In this document: positions 3,923 to 12,154 of the stretch, in pieces
Position numbering within the stretch: position 1 is the stretch's first letter
Layout of the letters: the number at the start of each line of letters is the position of its first letter
The notes under the pieces: model-generated
Told to the model about the DNA's origin: nothing
Database searches by the model: none
What the model saw: only the letters and a program-made list of their open reading frames with translations
Program-made: the position numbers and the translations under genes
Source of the DNA: Tissierellaceae bacterium
GTDB lineage: Bacteria > Bacillota > Clostridia > Tissierellales > Tissierellaceae
Assembly (NCBI GenBank): GCA_023229175.1
Contig: JALNZV010000041.1
Location: 1-14,897, forward strand
Reading direction: 5' to 3'
Length of the DNA: 14,897 nucleotides

Positions 3923-6900
3923 ATGGTACATCCTGTAACCTACGGGAAGCGTGTTAGGATGAGCTACTCACGCATTGATGAAGTACTCGATTTGCCTGAT
4001 TTAATCGAGGTGCAAAAATTCTCTTATGATTGGTTTGTAAATGAGGGACTTAGAGAAGTGTTTGAGGATATTTCTCCAATTCAAGATTATACTGGTAACT
4101 TAATCCTTGAATTTATCGACTATCATATTGGAGAGAACATAAAGTACAGCGAGCATGAGGCTAGAGAGAGGGATGCCAATTATTCTGCACCGCTAAAAGT
4201 AAAGGCAAGGTTAATTAACAAAGAGACTGGCGAGGTGAAGGAACAAGAAGTATTTATGGGTGATTTGCCTCTAATGACAGACAACGGTACTTTTATAATC
4301 AATGGTGCTGAAAGAGTAGTAGTCAGTCAGCTAGTTAGATCTCCTGGGGTATATTTTTCCAGTGAAATTGATAAAACGGGTAAAAGGCTATATTCCTCTA
4401 CAGTAATACCGAATAGAGGAGCATGGCTCGAATATGAGTCCGATTCCAACGATATAGTTTATGTAAGGGTGGATAGGACTAGGAAGGTTCCAATAACTAC
4501 ATTATTGAGGGCTTTGAAAGTTCAAAGCAATGCAGAAATAATTGAAGTACTAGGAGAAACAGAACAGACCTTAAATACATTAGAAAAAGACAATACAAAG
4601 GACGTAGAAGAAGCTTTAATAGAGATTTATAAAAAACTTAGACCTGGAGAACCGCCAACGGTAGAGAGTGCCAATAATCTTATTAACAATTTATTCTTCG
4701 ATCCTAGAAGATACGATTTGGCTAAGGTAGGCAGATACAAGTTTAACAAGAAACTAGCCTTATACAATAGGATAAGCGGTAGAAAAGCCGCAGATGACAT
4801 TTACAATTTGGAGACAGGAGAATTAATGGTTTCCAAAGACGAAAAGATAACCAGGGATAAGGCAATTGACATTGAAAATAGCGGTATAAATATGGTTGAT
4901 ATAGTACTTGACGATGGAAAGAAAGTAAGGGTTGTAGGAAATAACTTTGTAAGCTCTAAGGCATTTGATTTACCATTTTCTTTAGAGGAGATGGGCCTTA
5001 AGGAGAAAGTATATTACCCCCTTATGAAGGAATTAATAGACAAGTACGAAGACGCAGAGGAATTAAAAGAGGCTGTAACCGAAAGGATAAAAGACCTTTC
5101 GCCTAAAAACATCATAGTAGATGATATAGTGGCGAGCATCAACTATGAATTCAACCTATTTAATGGAATCGGAATCACCGACGATATAGATCATTTAGGA
5201 AACAGAAGGTTAAGGTCAGTTGGGGAATTGCTGCAAAATCAATTTAGAATTGGTTTAGCCAGAATGGAGAGAGTAGTCAGGGAAAGAATGACTATCCAAG
5301 ACATCGACGTGGCTACGCCACAAGATTTAATAAACATAAGGCCAGTAGTTGCATCTATAAAAGAGTTCTTTGGCAGTAGCCAATTATCACAGTTTATGGA
5401 TCAAACAAACCCATTGGCAGAATTGACACATAAAAGAAGGATGTCTGCCCTAGGACCGGGCGGCTTAAGCAGAGATAGGGCAGGATTTGAAGTTCGAGAC
5501 GTACACCACTCTCACTACGGGAGAATGTGTCCCATAGAGACTCCAGAAGGCCCAAATATTGGATTAATCACATCTTTAACGACTTATGCAAGAATTAACG
5601 AATACGGATTTATAGAATCTCCATATAGAAAGGTAGGCGAAGGAGTTGGCAAAGTAACAGGCCAAATAGAGTACCTGACCGCAGATGTGGAGGACGAATT
5701 TATCATAGCCCAATCCAATGAAAGATTAACTCCCGATGGAGAGTTTGAAAATAACAGGGTAGTAGCCAGAGGTAAGGGCGGAATAGTCGATATTTATCCC
5801 GTTGGAGAAGTCGATTATATGGACGTATCTCCTAAGCAAATAGTTTCCGTTGGGACGGCAATGATACCATTTTTGGAGAACGACGACGCCAATAGAGCCC
5901 TGATGGGTGCCAACATGCAAAGACAGGCAGTACCCCTGCTCAGTACAGAGGCGCCGATTATAGGTACTGGTATTGAGTATAAGGCCGCAAAGGACTCAGG
6001 GACTGTTGTCATTGCCAGAGACTCTGGAGTAGTAGAGAAAGCCAGTTCATCGGAAATAATTTTGAGAAAGGACGAAGATAATAAATTAGATAGATATAGA
6101 TTGTTGAAATTCAGACGTTCTAACCAAGGTACGACCATAAATCAAAGGCCCATAGTAAAATTGGGTGAAAGAGTAGAAAAAGGGCAAGTAATCGCCGACG
6201 GACCGAGTACTAATTTAGGCGAAATAGCCCTAGGTAAAAACATTCTAATAGCCTTTATGACATGGGAAGGATATAACTACGAAGACGCAATACTTATAAA
6301 TGAAAAACTGGTAATAGACGATGTACTGACATCAGTCCATATTGAAGAATACGAATCAGAGGCAAGAGACACGAAGCTGGGACCAGAAGAAATAACTAGA
6401 GATATTCCCAATGTAGGCGATGATATGCTGAAGGATTTAGACGAGAGGGGCATCATAAGAATCGGTGCTGAAGTCAAATCAGGAGATATACTAGTGGGTA
6501 AAGTAACGCCCAAAGGGGAAACTGAGCTAACAGCCGAAGAAAGGCTGCTTCGTGCAATATTTGGCGAAAAAGCAAGGGAAGTAAGGGATACATCCCTAAG
6601 GGTACCCCATGGAGAAGCGGGAATAATAGTAGACGTTAAAGTTTTCTCAAGGGAAAACGGGGATGAATTGCCACCAGGTGTAAACCAAATGATAAGGGCT
6701 TATATCGCCACCAAGAGAAAAATAAACGTAGGAGATAAAATGTGCGGGCGTCACGGTAACAAAGGCGTAGTATCTATGATTTTGCCGGAAGAGGATATGC
6801 CGTATCTACCAGATGGTACGCCGATACAAATAGTCTTAAATCCCTTGGGAGTACCTTCGCGTATGAATTTGGGTCAAGTTTTAGAAGTTCACTTAGGGTT

Positions 6901-7651
6901 GGCGGCTAAAAAGCTTGGATGGCATGTGGCTACTCCTGTATTTGACGGTGCCAACGAAGAGGATATAATAAGTGCTCTAAATGAAGCAGGTTACCCAGAA
7001 AGCGGAAAAATTTATTTAAGGGATGGCAGGACTGGGGACTACTTTAACAATCCAGTGACCGTAGGGTATATGTATATGTTAAAACTTCATCACTTAGTCG
7101 ACGATAAAATTCACGCCAGGTCTACGGGACCATATTCCCTAGTTACTCAACAACCCCTAGGCGGAAAGGCCCAATTTGGAGGACAGAGATTTGGGGAAAT
7201 GGAAGTTTGGGCTCTTGAAGCTTATGGTGCAGCTCATACATTGCAGGAAATCCTTACAGTTAAATCCGATGACATCGTCGGTAGGGTAAAGACCTACGAG
7301 GCTGTAGTTAAGGGAGAGAACATTCCGGAGCCGGGCATACCAGAGTCATTTAAGGTACTAATTAAGGAGCTGCAATCCTTAGCTTTAGATATTAAAATAT
7401 TGACAGAAGAAAACCAAGAAATAGAAATTCAAGAATCAGTAGACGACGAATTATCGGATTTAGAATCCATTGGAGTCGAACTAAATGACGAAAAGTCATT
7501 TTCAGAAGACGACTACGACGAGGGACAAAATAGTTCCGTAGACTTGCCTACAGGATTTATACTAGAAGAGAATGACGCTGAAGACGAAGAAGAGGACGAA
7601 GATTTTGACGAGGATGCTTTTGAAGATAGTGATGACTACGATGATATATAA
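3923..7651 (+). CDS. rpoB: DNA-directed RNA polymerase subunit beta
   Basis: A 1242-residue beta subunit, complete. Landmarks are the lobe/protrusion region (about 1-470), the rifampicin pocket FFGSSQLSQFMDQTNPL...HKRRMSALGPGGLSRDRAGF (about 482-522), CPIETPEGPNIGLI (536-549), the nucleotide-facing KINVGDKMCGRHGNKG (933-948) and the C-terminal clamp YSLVTQQPLGGKAQFGGQRFGEMEVWALEA (1071-1100). D493, H503 and S508 are the wild-type residues at the classic resistance positions, so nothing here predicts rifampicin resistance. After about residue 1165 comes a long acidic tail; the last 26 residues hold 18 Asp/Glu. ATG 3923 follows AAGGGGTGA by 7 bases. rpoC lies 67 bases downstream with a hairpin between. 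Confidence 0.99.
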   Translation: MVHPVTYGKRVRMSYSRIDEVLDLPDLIEVQKFSYDWFVNEGLREVFEDISPIQDYTGNLILEFIDYHIGENIKYSEHEARERDANYSAPLKVKARLINKETGEVKEQEVFMGDLPLMTDNGTFIINGAERVVVSQLVRSPGVYFSSEIDKTGKRLYSSTVIPNRGAWLEYESDSNDIVYVRVDRTRKVPITTLLRALKVQSNAEIIEVLGETEQTLNTLEKDNTKDVEEALIEIYKKLRPGEPPTVESANNLINNLFFDPRRYDLAKVGRYKFNKKLALYNRISGRKAADDIYNLETGELMVSKDEKITRDKAIDIENSGINMVDIVLDDGKKVRVVGNNFVSSKAFDLPFSLEEMGLKEKVYYPLMKELIDKYEDAEELKEAVTERIKDLSPKNIIVDDIVASINYEFNLFNGIGITDDIDHLGNRRLRSVGELLQNQFRIGLARMERVVRERMTIQDIDVATPQDLINIRPVVASIKEFFGSSQLSQFMDQTNPLAELTHKRRMSALGPGGLSRDRAGFEVRDVHHSHYGRMCPIETPEGPNIGLITSLTTYARINEYGFIESPYRKVGEGVGKVTGQIEYLTADVEDEFIIAQSNERLTPDGEFENNRVVARGKGGIVDIYPVGEVDYMDVSPKQIVSVGTAMIPFLENDDANRALMGANMQRQAVPLLSTEAPIIGTGIEYKAAKDSGTVVIARDSGVVEKASSSEIILRKDEDNKLDRYRLLKFRRSNQGTTINQRPIVKLGERVEKGQVIADGPSTNLGEIALGKNILIAFMTWEGYNYEDAILINEKLVIDDVLTSVHIEEYESEARDTKLGPEEITRDIPNVGDDMLKDLDERGIIRIGAEVKSGDILVGKVTPKGETELTAEERLLRAIFGEKAREVRDTSLRVPHGEAGIIVDVKVFSRENGDELPPGVNQMIRAYIATKRKINVGDKMCGRHGNKGVVSMILPEEDMPYLPDGTPIQIVLNPLGVPSRMNLGQVLEVHLGLAAKKLGWHVATPVFDGANEEDIISALNEAGYPESGKIYLRDGRTGDYFNNPVTVGYMYMLKLHHLVDDKIHARSTGPYSLVTQQPLGGKAQFGGQRFGEMEVWALEAYGAAHTLQEILTVKSDDIVGRVKTYEAVVKGENIPEPGIPESFKVLIKELQSLALDIKILTEENQEIEIQESVDDELSDLESIGVELNDEKSFSEDDYDEGQNSSVDLPTGFILEENDAEDEEEDEDFDEDAFEDSDDYDDI

Positions 7652-7653
7652 TT

Positions 7654-7673
7654 CCTAGGGCCTTTGCCCTAGG
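7654..7673 (+). other. Perfect hairpin between rpoB and rpoC
   Basis: CCTAGGGC (7654-7661) and GCCCTAGG (7666-7673) form a perfect 8-bp, mostly G-C stem with a CTTT loop, two bases after the rpoB stop. The bases after it (GTGTTCAT) contain no T-tract, so it is not a standard terminator. It may protect or mark a processed 3' end, or slow exonucleases between the two cistrons. Confidence 0.65.
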
Positions 7674-7702
7674 GTGTTCATACAAAATTAATTTTAATAT
7701 GA

Positions 7703-7720
7703 AAGGAGAGAATGCTCCTT
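7703..7720 (+). promoter_or_regulatory. Hairpin sequestering the rpoC ribosome binding site
   Basis: AAGGAG (7703-7708) is the rpoC ribosome binding site and pairs perfectly with CTCCTT (7715-7720) across a 6-nt loop. The last two paired bases are the first two of the TTG start codon at 7719. Folding would hide both the binding site and the start. Confidence 0.55.
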
Positions 7721-10700
7721 GTTTGAATTTAATACATTTGACTCAATTAGAATTGGGCTAGCATCGCCAGAAAAAATCAGACAATGGTCAAAAGGAGAAG
7801 TAAAGAAACCCGAAACGATAAACTACAGGACTTTGAAACCGGAAAAAGAAGGGCTTTTTTGTGAGAAAATATTTGGCCCAACTAAAGACTGGGAATGTCA
7901 TTGCGGTAAATATAAAAGGGTAAGATATAAAGGAGTAGTATGTGACAGATGCGGTGTAGAGGTAACCAAATCCAAAGTCCGTAGAGAAAGGCTTGGCCAT
8001 ATAGAACTGGCGGCACCTGTGTCCCATATATGGTATTTTAAAGGGATACCCAGTAGAATGGGGCTATTATTAGACATGTCTCCTAGATCCTTGGAAAAGG
8101 TATTGTATTTTGCCTCCTATATAGTTGTAGACAAAGGAGAAAGCAACTTATACGACAAGCAATTATTGACTGAAACAGAGTACAGGGAAGCCTATGACAA
8201 GTATCACAACAGATTTAGGGCTATGATGGGGGCAGAGGCCATCAAAATATTACTAGAAAAAATCGATTTGGAAAAAGAGTCTATAGAGCTAAGACAGCAA
8301 TTAAAAGAGTCATCAGGTCAGAAAAAAATCAGAATAACTAGAAGATTGGAAGTCGTGGAGGCATTTAGGTCTTCGGGCAATAGACCTGAATGGATGATAT
8401 TAGATGTCATTCCAGTTATCCCGCCAGATCTAAGACCCATGGTACAATTAGATGGCGGAAGATTTGCCACATCTGACTTAAACGACCTATATAGAAGAGT
8501 TATAAATAGAAATAATAGATTAAAAAGACTATTGGATTTAGGTGCACCAGACATCATAGTGAGAAATGAAAAGAGAATGCTGCAAGAAGCAGTAGATGCC
8601 CTTATAGACAATGGAAGAAGGGGCAGACCGGTTACAGGTCCAGGCAATAGACCATTAAAGTCCCTATCGGACATGTTAAAGGGCAAACAAGGTAGATTTA
8701 GGCAGAACTTATTGGGAAAAAGGGTTGACTACTCAGGCCGTTCTGTAATTGTAGTAGGACCTGAGCTTAAATTCTACCAATGCGGTATACCGAAGAAAAT
8801 GGCATTGGAATTATTCAAACCTTTTGTCATGAAAAAATTGGTGGGAGAAGGCCATGCTCACAATATCAAATCTGCTAAGAGAATGGTAGAAAGAGTAAAG
8901 CCACAAGTATGGGATGTGCTAGATGAAGTAATAAAAGATCATCCAGTATTATTGAATAGGGCTCCCACATTGCATAGGCTTGGAATACAGGCTTTTGAGC
9001 CAGTTTTAGTAGAAGGTAAGGCCATAAAATTACATCCACTTGTATGTACTGCATACAATGCGGACTTTGATGGAGACCAGATGGCAGTTCACGTGCCCTT
9101 GTCCACAGAAGCCCAAGCAGAGGCGAGGCTGCTTATGTTATCTACAAACAATATTCTGGCACCAAAGGATGGCAAACCTATTACTACACCAACACAGGAT
9201 ATGGTTTTAGGAGCATATTATTTGTCCGTCGAGACTCCTGGCGAAACAGGAGAAGGCATGATATTTGGGGACTACGATGAGATGATTCTCGCCTATAGCA
9301 ACGGTTCAGTAGGCCTTCATGCTAAAGTCAAAGTGAGGATAAAGCTTGACAAAGATGATAAGGGGCAATTAGTAGAGTCAACTGTAGGTAGATTTATATT
9401 AAACGAACACATACCTCAGGACTTAGGTTTTGTAGATAGGGAAACAGACAAATATAGTCTAGAAGTAGATACTTTAGTAAATAAAAAAATATTGGGAAAT
9501 ATAATAGAAAAATGTTTTAGAAAACATGGCAACGCCATAACGGCAGTAGTATTGGACCATATAAAAGAAACAGGGTTTAAATACTCCACAAAAGGTGCAA
9601 TATCGATTTCCATGGGAGACATATTTATTCCAAAGGTAAAATACGAAATGCTGGGAAGAGCAGAGCAGGAAGTAGATAAATTTGAAAAGTCTTACCGCAG
9701 AGGCCTTATTTCAGACGAGGAGAGGTACGAAAGAGTCATAGAAATATGGAATAAAACCACAGATGAGCTGACAGATAGGTTGATGGACGACTTAGATCCC
9801 ATGAACAACATCTATATCATGTCCTTGTCGGGAGCCAGAGGTAGCGTAAACCAAATTAGGCAGTTGGCGGGTATGAGGGGTCTTATGGCATCTGCATCGG
9901 GTAGAACCATAGAAATACCTATTAAATCAAACTTCAGGGAAGGGCTATCAGTACTTGAATTCTTTATATCCACCCACGGCTCTAGAAAAGGCTTGGCGGA
10001 TACTGCCCTTAGGACAGCCGACTCTGGATATTTAACCAGAAGGCTTGTTGACGTCAGTCAAGACGTCATCGTAAGAGAAGTGGACTGCGGAACAGATGAA
10101 TATTTACAAGTTAAGGCATTTAAAGACGGCAGAGAAGTAATAGAAGACTTAAAAGATAGAATAGAAGGAAGATATTCATTTGAAGATATAGTAGATTCTG
10201 GAACTGGTGAAATTATAGTAAAGCAAAATGAAATGATATCAGAAATACAAGCAGAGAAAATAGAAAATGCAGGTATTACAGAAGTAAAGGTCAGATCTGT
10301 ACTAGGTTGCAAGACAAAGCACGGAGTTTGTGCCCATTGCTATGGAAGGAACTTGGCTACAGGGGACGAAGTAAATATAGGGGAAGCTGTAGGCATCATA
10401 GCAGCTCAATCCATTGGAGAACCGGGTACACAGCTGACAATGCGTACTTTCCACACTGGAGGAGTAGCAGCAGCCACAGATATTACACAAGGTCTTCCTA
10501 GGGTAGAGGAACTATTTGAAGCTAGAAAGCCAAAGGGCCTAGCTGTAATCGCTGAGAATTCAGGAGTAGTAAGCATAGATGAAAGCAAAAGGCGAAAAGA
10601 AATAGTAATCACATCTTCCAATGGAAATTCAGCATCATACAATATCGTTTACGGCGCTAGATTAAAAGTAAAACCTGGAGATATGGTAGAGGCGGGAGAC

Positions 10701-11249
10701 GAATTGACAGATGGTTCAGTAAATCCGCACGATATCTTAAAGATTAAAGGAGTACAAGGTGTTCAAAATTACCTTGTAAAGGAAGTACAAAGGGTTTACA
10801 GGCTCCAAGGTGTAGATATAAACGATAAACATATAGAAATAATCGTCAGACAAATGCTATCTAAGGTAAAGGTGGAAGAATCTGGAGATACAGATTTATT
10901 GCCAGGCACCTTAATATCTGCCTTCGAATTCGAAGAGAAGAATAGAAAAGCTGCGGAAGAAGGAGTAGAATTAGCCGTTGGAAGAAAGACTTTGCTAGGT
11001 ATTACAAAAGCGTCTTTGGCTACAGATTCATTCTTATCGGCAGCGTCATTCCAGGAGACTACAAGGGTCCTAACACAGGCAGCCATCGAAGGGAAGGAAG
11101 ATTTCCTACTAGGTCTAAAAGAAAATGTCATCATAGGAAAACTAATTCCAGCAGGTACAGGCATGAGAAGATATAAAAATGTGGAATTAGTATCAGAAGA
11201 TAATATGGAGGTCCTAGAAGAATTAGATGTTGACAGTGAAACTGACTGA
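7719..11249 (+). CDS. rpoC: DNA-directed RNA polymerase subunit beta'
   Basis: A 1176-residue beta' subunit, near the usual Firmicutes length. The N-terminal zinc finger uses C60, C62, C75 and C78 (WECHCGKY...VCDRCGVEV). The catalytic loop NADFDGDQM (447-455) supplies D449, D451 and D453 for the active-site magnesium. The bridge helix region is GARGSVNQIRQLAGMRGLMA (705-724). The second zinc site is C790, C864, C871 and C874. The trigger loop runs through AAQSIGEPGTQLTMRTFHTGG (about 895-915) with H912. TTG 7719 is the only start giving the conserved beginning FDSIRIGLASPEKIRQWS; the ribosome binding site AAGGAG is 10 bases upstream and can be paired in a hairpin. The end carries three consecutive in-frame stops, TGA TGA TAA (11247-11255), overlapping a promoter for the next genes. 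Confidence 0.99.
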   Translation: MFEFNTFDSIRIGLASPEKIRQWSKGEVKKPETINYRTLKPEKEGLFCEKIFGPTKDWECHCGKYKRVRYKGVVCDRCGVEVTKSKVRRERLGHIELAAPVSHIWYFKGIPSRMGLLLDMSPRSLEKVLYFASYIVVDKGESNLYDKQLLTETEYREAYDKYHNRFRAMMGAEAIKILLEKIDLEKESIELRQQLKESSGQKKIRITRRLEVVEAFRSSGNRPEWMILDVIPVIPPDLRPMVQLDGGRFATSDLNDLYRRVINRNNRLKRLLDLGAPDIIVRNEKRMLQEAVDALIDNGRRGRPVTGPGNRPLKSLSDMLKGKQGRFRQNLLGKRVDYSGRSVIVVGPELKFYQCGIPKKMALELFKPFVMKKLVGEGHAHNIKSAKRMVERVKPQVWDVLDEVIKDHPVLLNRAPTLHRLGIQAFEPVLVEGKAIKLHPLVCTAYNADFDGDQMAVHVPLSTEAQAEARLLMLSTNNILAPKDGKPITTPTQDMVLGAYYLSVETPGETGEGMIFGDYDEMILAYSNGSVGLHAKVKVRIKLDKDDKGQLVESTVGRFILNEHIPQDLGFVDRETDKYSLEVDTLVNKKILGNIIEKCFRKHGNAITAVVLDHIKETGFKYSTKGAISISMGDIFIPKVKYEMLGRAEQEVDKFEKSYRRGLISDEERYERVIEIWNKTTDELTDRLMDDLDPMNNIYIMSLSGARGSVNQIRQLAGMRGLMASASGRTIEIPIKSNFREGLSVLEFFISTHGSRKGLADTALRTADSGYLTRRLVDVSQDVIVREVDCGTDEYLQVKAFKDGREVIEDLKDRIEGRYSFEDIVDSGTGEIIVKQNEMISEIQAEKIENAGITEVKVRSVLGCKTKHGVCAHCYGRNLATGDEVNIGEAVGIIAAQSIGEPGTQLTMRTFHTGGVAAATDITQGLPRVEELFEARKPKGLAVIAENSGVVSIDESKRRKEIVITSSNGNSASYNIVYGARLKVKPGDMVEAGDELTDGSVNPHDILKIKGVQGVQNYLVKEVQRVYRLQGVDINDKHIEIIVRQMLSKVKVEESGDTDLLPGTLISAFEFEEKNRKAAEEGVELAVGRKTLLGITKASLATDSFLSAASFQETTRVLTQAAIEGKEDFLLGLKENVIIGKLIPAGTGMRRYKNVELVSEDNMEVLEELDVDSETD

Positions 11250-11258
11250 TGATAAAAT
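11230..11258 (+). promoter_or_regulatory. SigmaA-type promoter at the rpoC 3' end, for the L7Ae-rpsL-rpsG-fusA-tuf genes
   Basis: The perfect -35 TTGACA (11230-11235) lies within the last codons of rpoC. After exactly 17 bp comes TAAAAT (11253-11258), with TG at 11250-11251 as an extended -10, just past the rpoC stop. The predicted start is near 11265. No terminator separates rpoC from this unit, so it would be transcribed both from here and by read-through. Confidence 0.8.
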
Positions 11259-11296
11259 ATACAAGTGTGCAAAATTCTAATTAACTCTGGATGACA

Positions 11297-11332
11297 TAAA
11301 GATTATGTGGGTTGTTGCCCACATAATCTTTA
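11297..11332 (+). other. 15-bp perfect hairpin in the leader before the L7Ae-family gene
   Basis: TAAAGATTATGTGGG (11297-11311) pairs perfectly with CCCACATAATCTTTA (11318-11332) around a TTGTTG loop. No T-tract follows on either strand, so it is not a typical terminator. It lies between the promoter at 11230-11258 and the ribosome binding site at 11344-11350. It could be a processing site (RNase III-like duplex), a stabiliser, or part of a regulated fold. Confidence 0.7.
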
Positions 11333-11355
11333 AAGTGTTAAAAGGAGGAGATAAT

Positions 11356-11598
11356 ATGCTATTAAAATTAAAGACAGATAACAAGGTTGTAGGCGTCAAA
11401 CAAGTTAAAAGGGCATTAAATGCCCAGAATGTTGAGGCCGTATTTATAGCAGAAGATGCAGAACGCAAAGTCACAGATGAAATCGCAAGACTTTGCAGCG
11501 AAAGGCATATCCAATTGATTTATGTAGAAACTATGAAAGAACTTGGGAATGCCTGTAAGATTGACGTAAATGCAGCAACTGCTGCTTTATTAAAATAA
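11356..11598 (+). CDS. ybxF: L7Ae/L30e-family RNA-binding protein (YbxF/RplGB-like)
   Basis: An 80-residue protein, MLLKLKTDNKVVGVKQVKRALNAQNVEAVFIAEDAERKVTDEIARLC..., ending AATAALLK. It has the compact L7Ae/L30e fold pattern: a G-x-K-x-V-x-R-A-L helix, the VEAVFIAEDA strand and acidic turn, and a C-terminal helix after KELGNACKID. Members between rpoC and rpsL in Firmicutes are known to bind kink-turn RNA, including the SAM riboswitch kink-turn. The physiological role is not settled. I chose ATG 11356 because AGGAGGAG (11343-11350) precedes it by 5 bases. An in-frame ATG at 11305 would add 17 residues but lies inside the 15-bp hairpin and has no ribosome binding site. rpsL follows after 21 bases. 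Confidence 0.9.
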   Translation: MLLKLKTDNKVVGVKQVKRALNAQNVEAVFIAEDAERKVTDEIARLCSERHIQLIYVETMKELGNACKIDVNAATAALLK

Positions 11599-11619
11599 AA
11601 AACAGAAGGAGGTGCCTTG

Positions 11620-12039
11620 ATGCCAACCATTAACCAACTAATTAAACAAGGTAGAAAGAAGGTTGTTTACAAATCTAAATCTCCAGCTTTAGGAGTTAAT
11701 CTAAACACTTTAAAGAAGAGAGAGACCACTGTAAATTCTCCACAAAAAAGAGGTGTATGTGTTTCAGTCAGGACAGTTACGCCGAAGAAACCTAACTCAG
11801 CCCTTAGAAAAGTTGCAAGAGTAAGGCTTACAAATGGAGAGGAAGTTGCAGCATATATCCCTGGAATTGGACATAATTTACAGGAGCATAGTGTTGTATT
11901 GATTAGAGGTGGGAGAGTAAAAGACCTTCCAGGTGTTAGATACCATATAGTTAGGGGTACTTTAGATGCTTCTGGAGTAGATAAGAGAATGCAAAGTAGA
12001 TCTAAGTATGGTGCCAAGAAACCAAAAGCAAAGAAATAG
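11620..12039 (+). CDS. rpsL: 30S ribosomal protein S12
   Basis: A 139-residue S12, MPTINQLIKQGRKKVVYKSKSPAL..., of the longer Gram-positive type with an insertion of about 13 residues before SPQKRGVCVSV. The decoding-centre loops TPKKPNSALRKVARVRLTNG and GIGHNLQEHSVVLIRGGRVKDLPGVRYH are intact. The two positions where streptomycin resistance usually arises are both lysine (K56 and K101 here, equivalent to E. coli K43 and K88), so the sequence is of the sensitive type. I chose ATG 11620, one codon after an in-frame TTG, because AAGGAGGTG (11606-11614) is 5 bases upstream. It ends in tandem TAG stops (12037-12042). It is the first ribosomal protein gene of the str-type cluster. Confidence 0.98.
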   Translation: MPTINQLIKQGRKKVVYKSKSPALGVNLNTLKKRETTVNSPQKRGVCVSVRTVTPKKPNSALRKVARVRLTNGEEVAAYIPGIGHNLQEHSVVLIRGGRVKDLPGVRYHIVRGTLDASGVDKRMQSRSKYGAKKPKAKK

Positions 12040-12068
12040 TAGTGCTTAAAATGCAGGACTAATAATCC

Positions 12069-12125
12069 ATTCATATAGATTGCATTTTGGCGCAATCGGC
12101 ATATATATGCCGAGTACCAATGAAT
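12069..12125 (+). promoter_or_regulatory. Branched intergenic RNA fold before rpsG, candidate S7 target
   Basis: An outer stem ATTCAT (12069-12074) with ATGAAT (12120-12125) can enclose two hairpins. One pairs GATTGC (12078-12083) with GCAATC (12092-12097); the other pairs GGCAT (12098-12102) with ATGCC (12107-12111) around an ATAT loop. The 115-base rpsL-rpsG gap is long for this operon. In E. coli S7 represses its own translation by binding the S12-S7 intercistronic RNA. Function here is inferred from position and fold only. Confidence 0.45.
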
Positions 12126-12154
12126 CGACTCTATATAGTTAAGGAGGGAAGAAA

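Noticed and set aside
11297..11332. Terminator between rpoC and the L7Ae gene
   Set aside because: The stem is strong but no T-run follows it on either strand.
11305..11355. N-terminal 17-residue extension of the L7Ae-family protein from ATG 11305
   Set aside because: The ATG lies inside a 15-bp stem, lacks a ribosome binding site, and the extra residues do not fit the family start; ATG 11356 has an ideal site.
12080..12107. TTGCAT plus TATATA 16 bp later, a possible rpsG promoter
   Set aside because: Both hexamers are weak, there is no extended -10, and the bases are better explained by the two hairpins in the rpsL-rpsG spacer.
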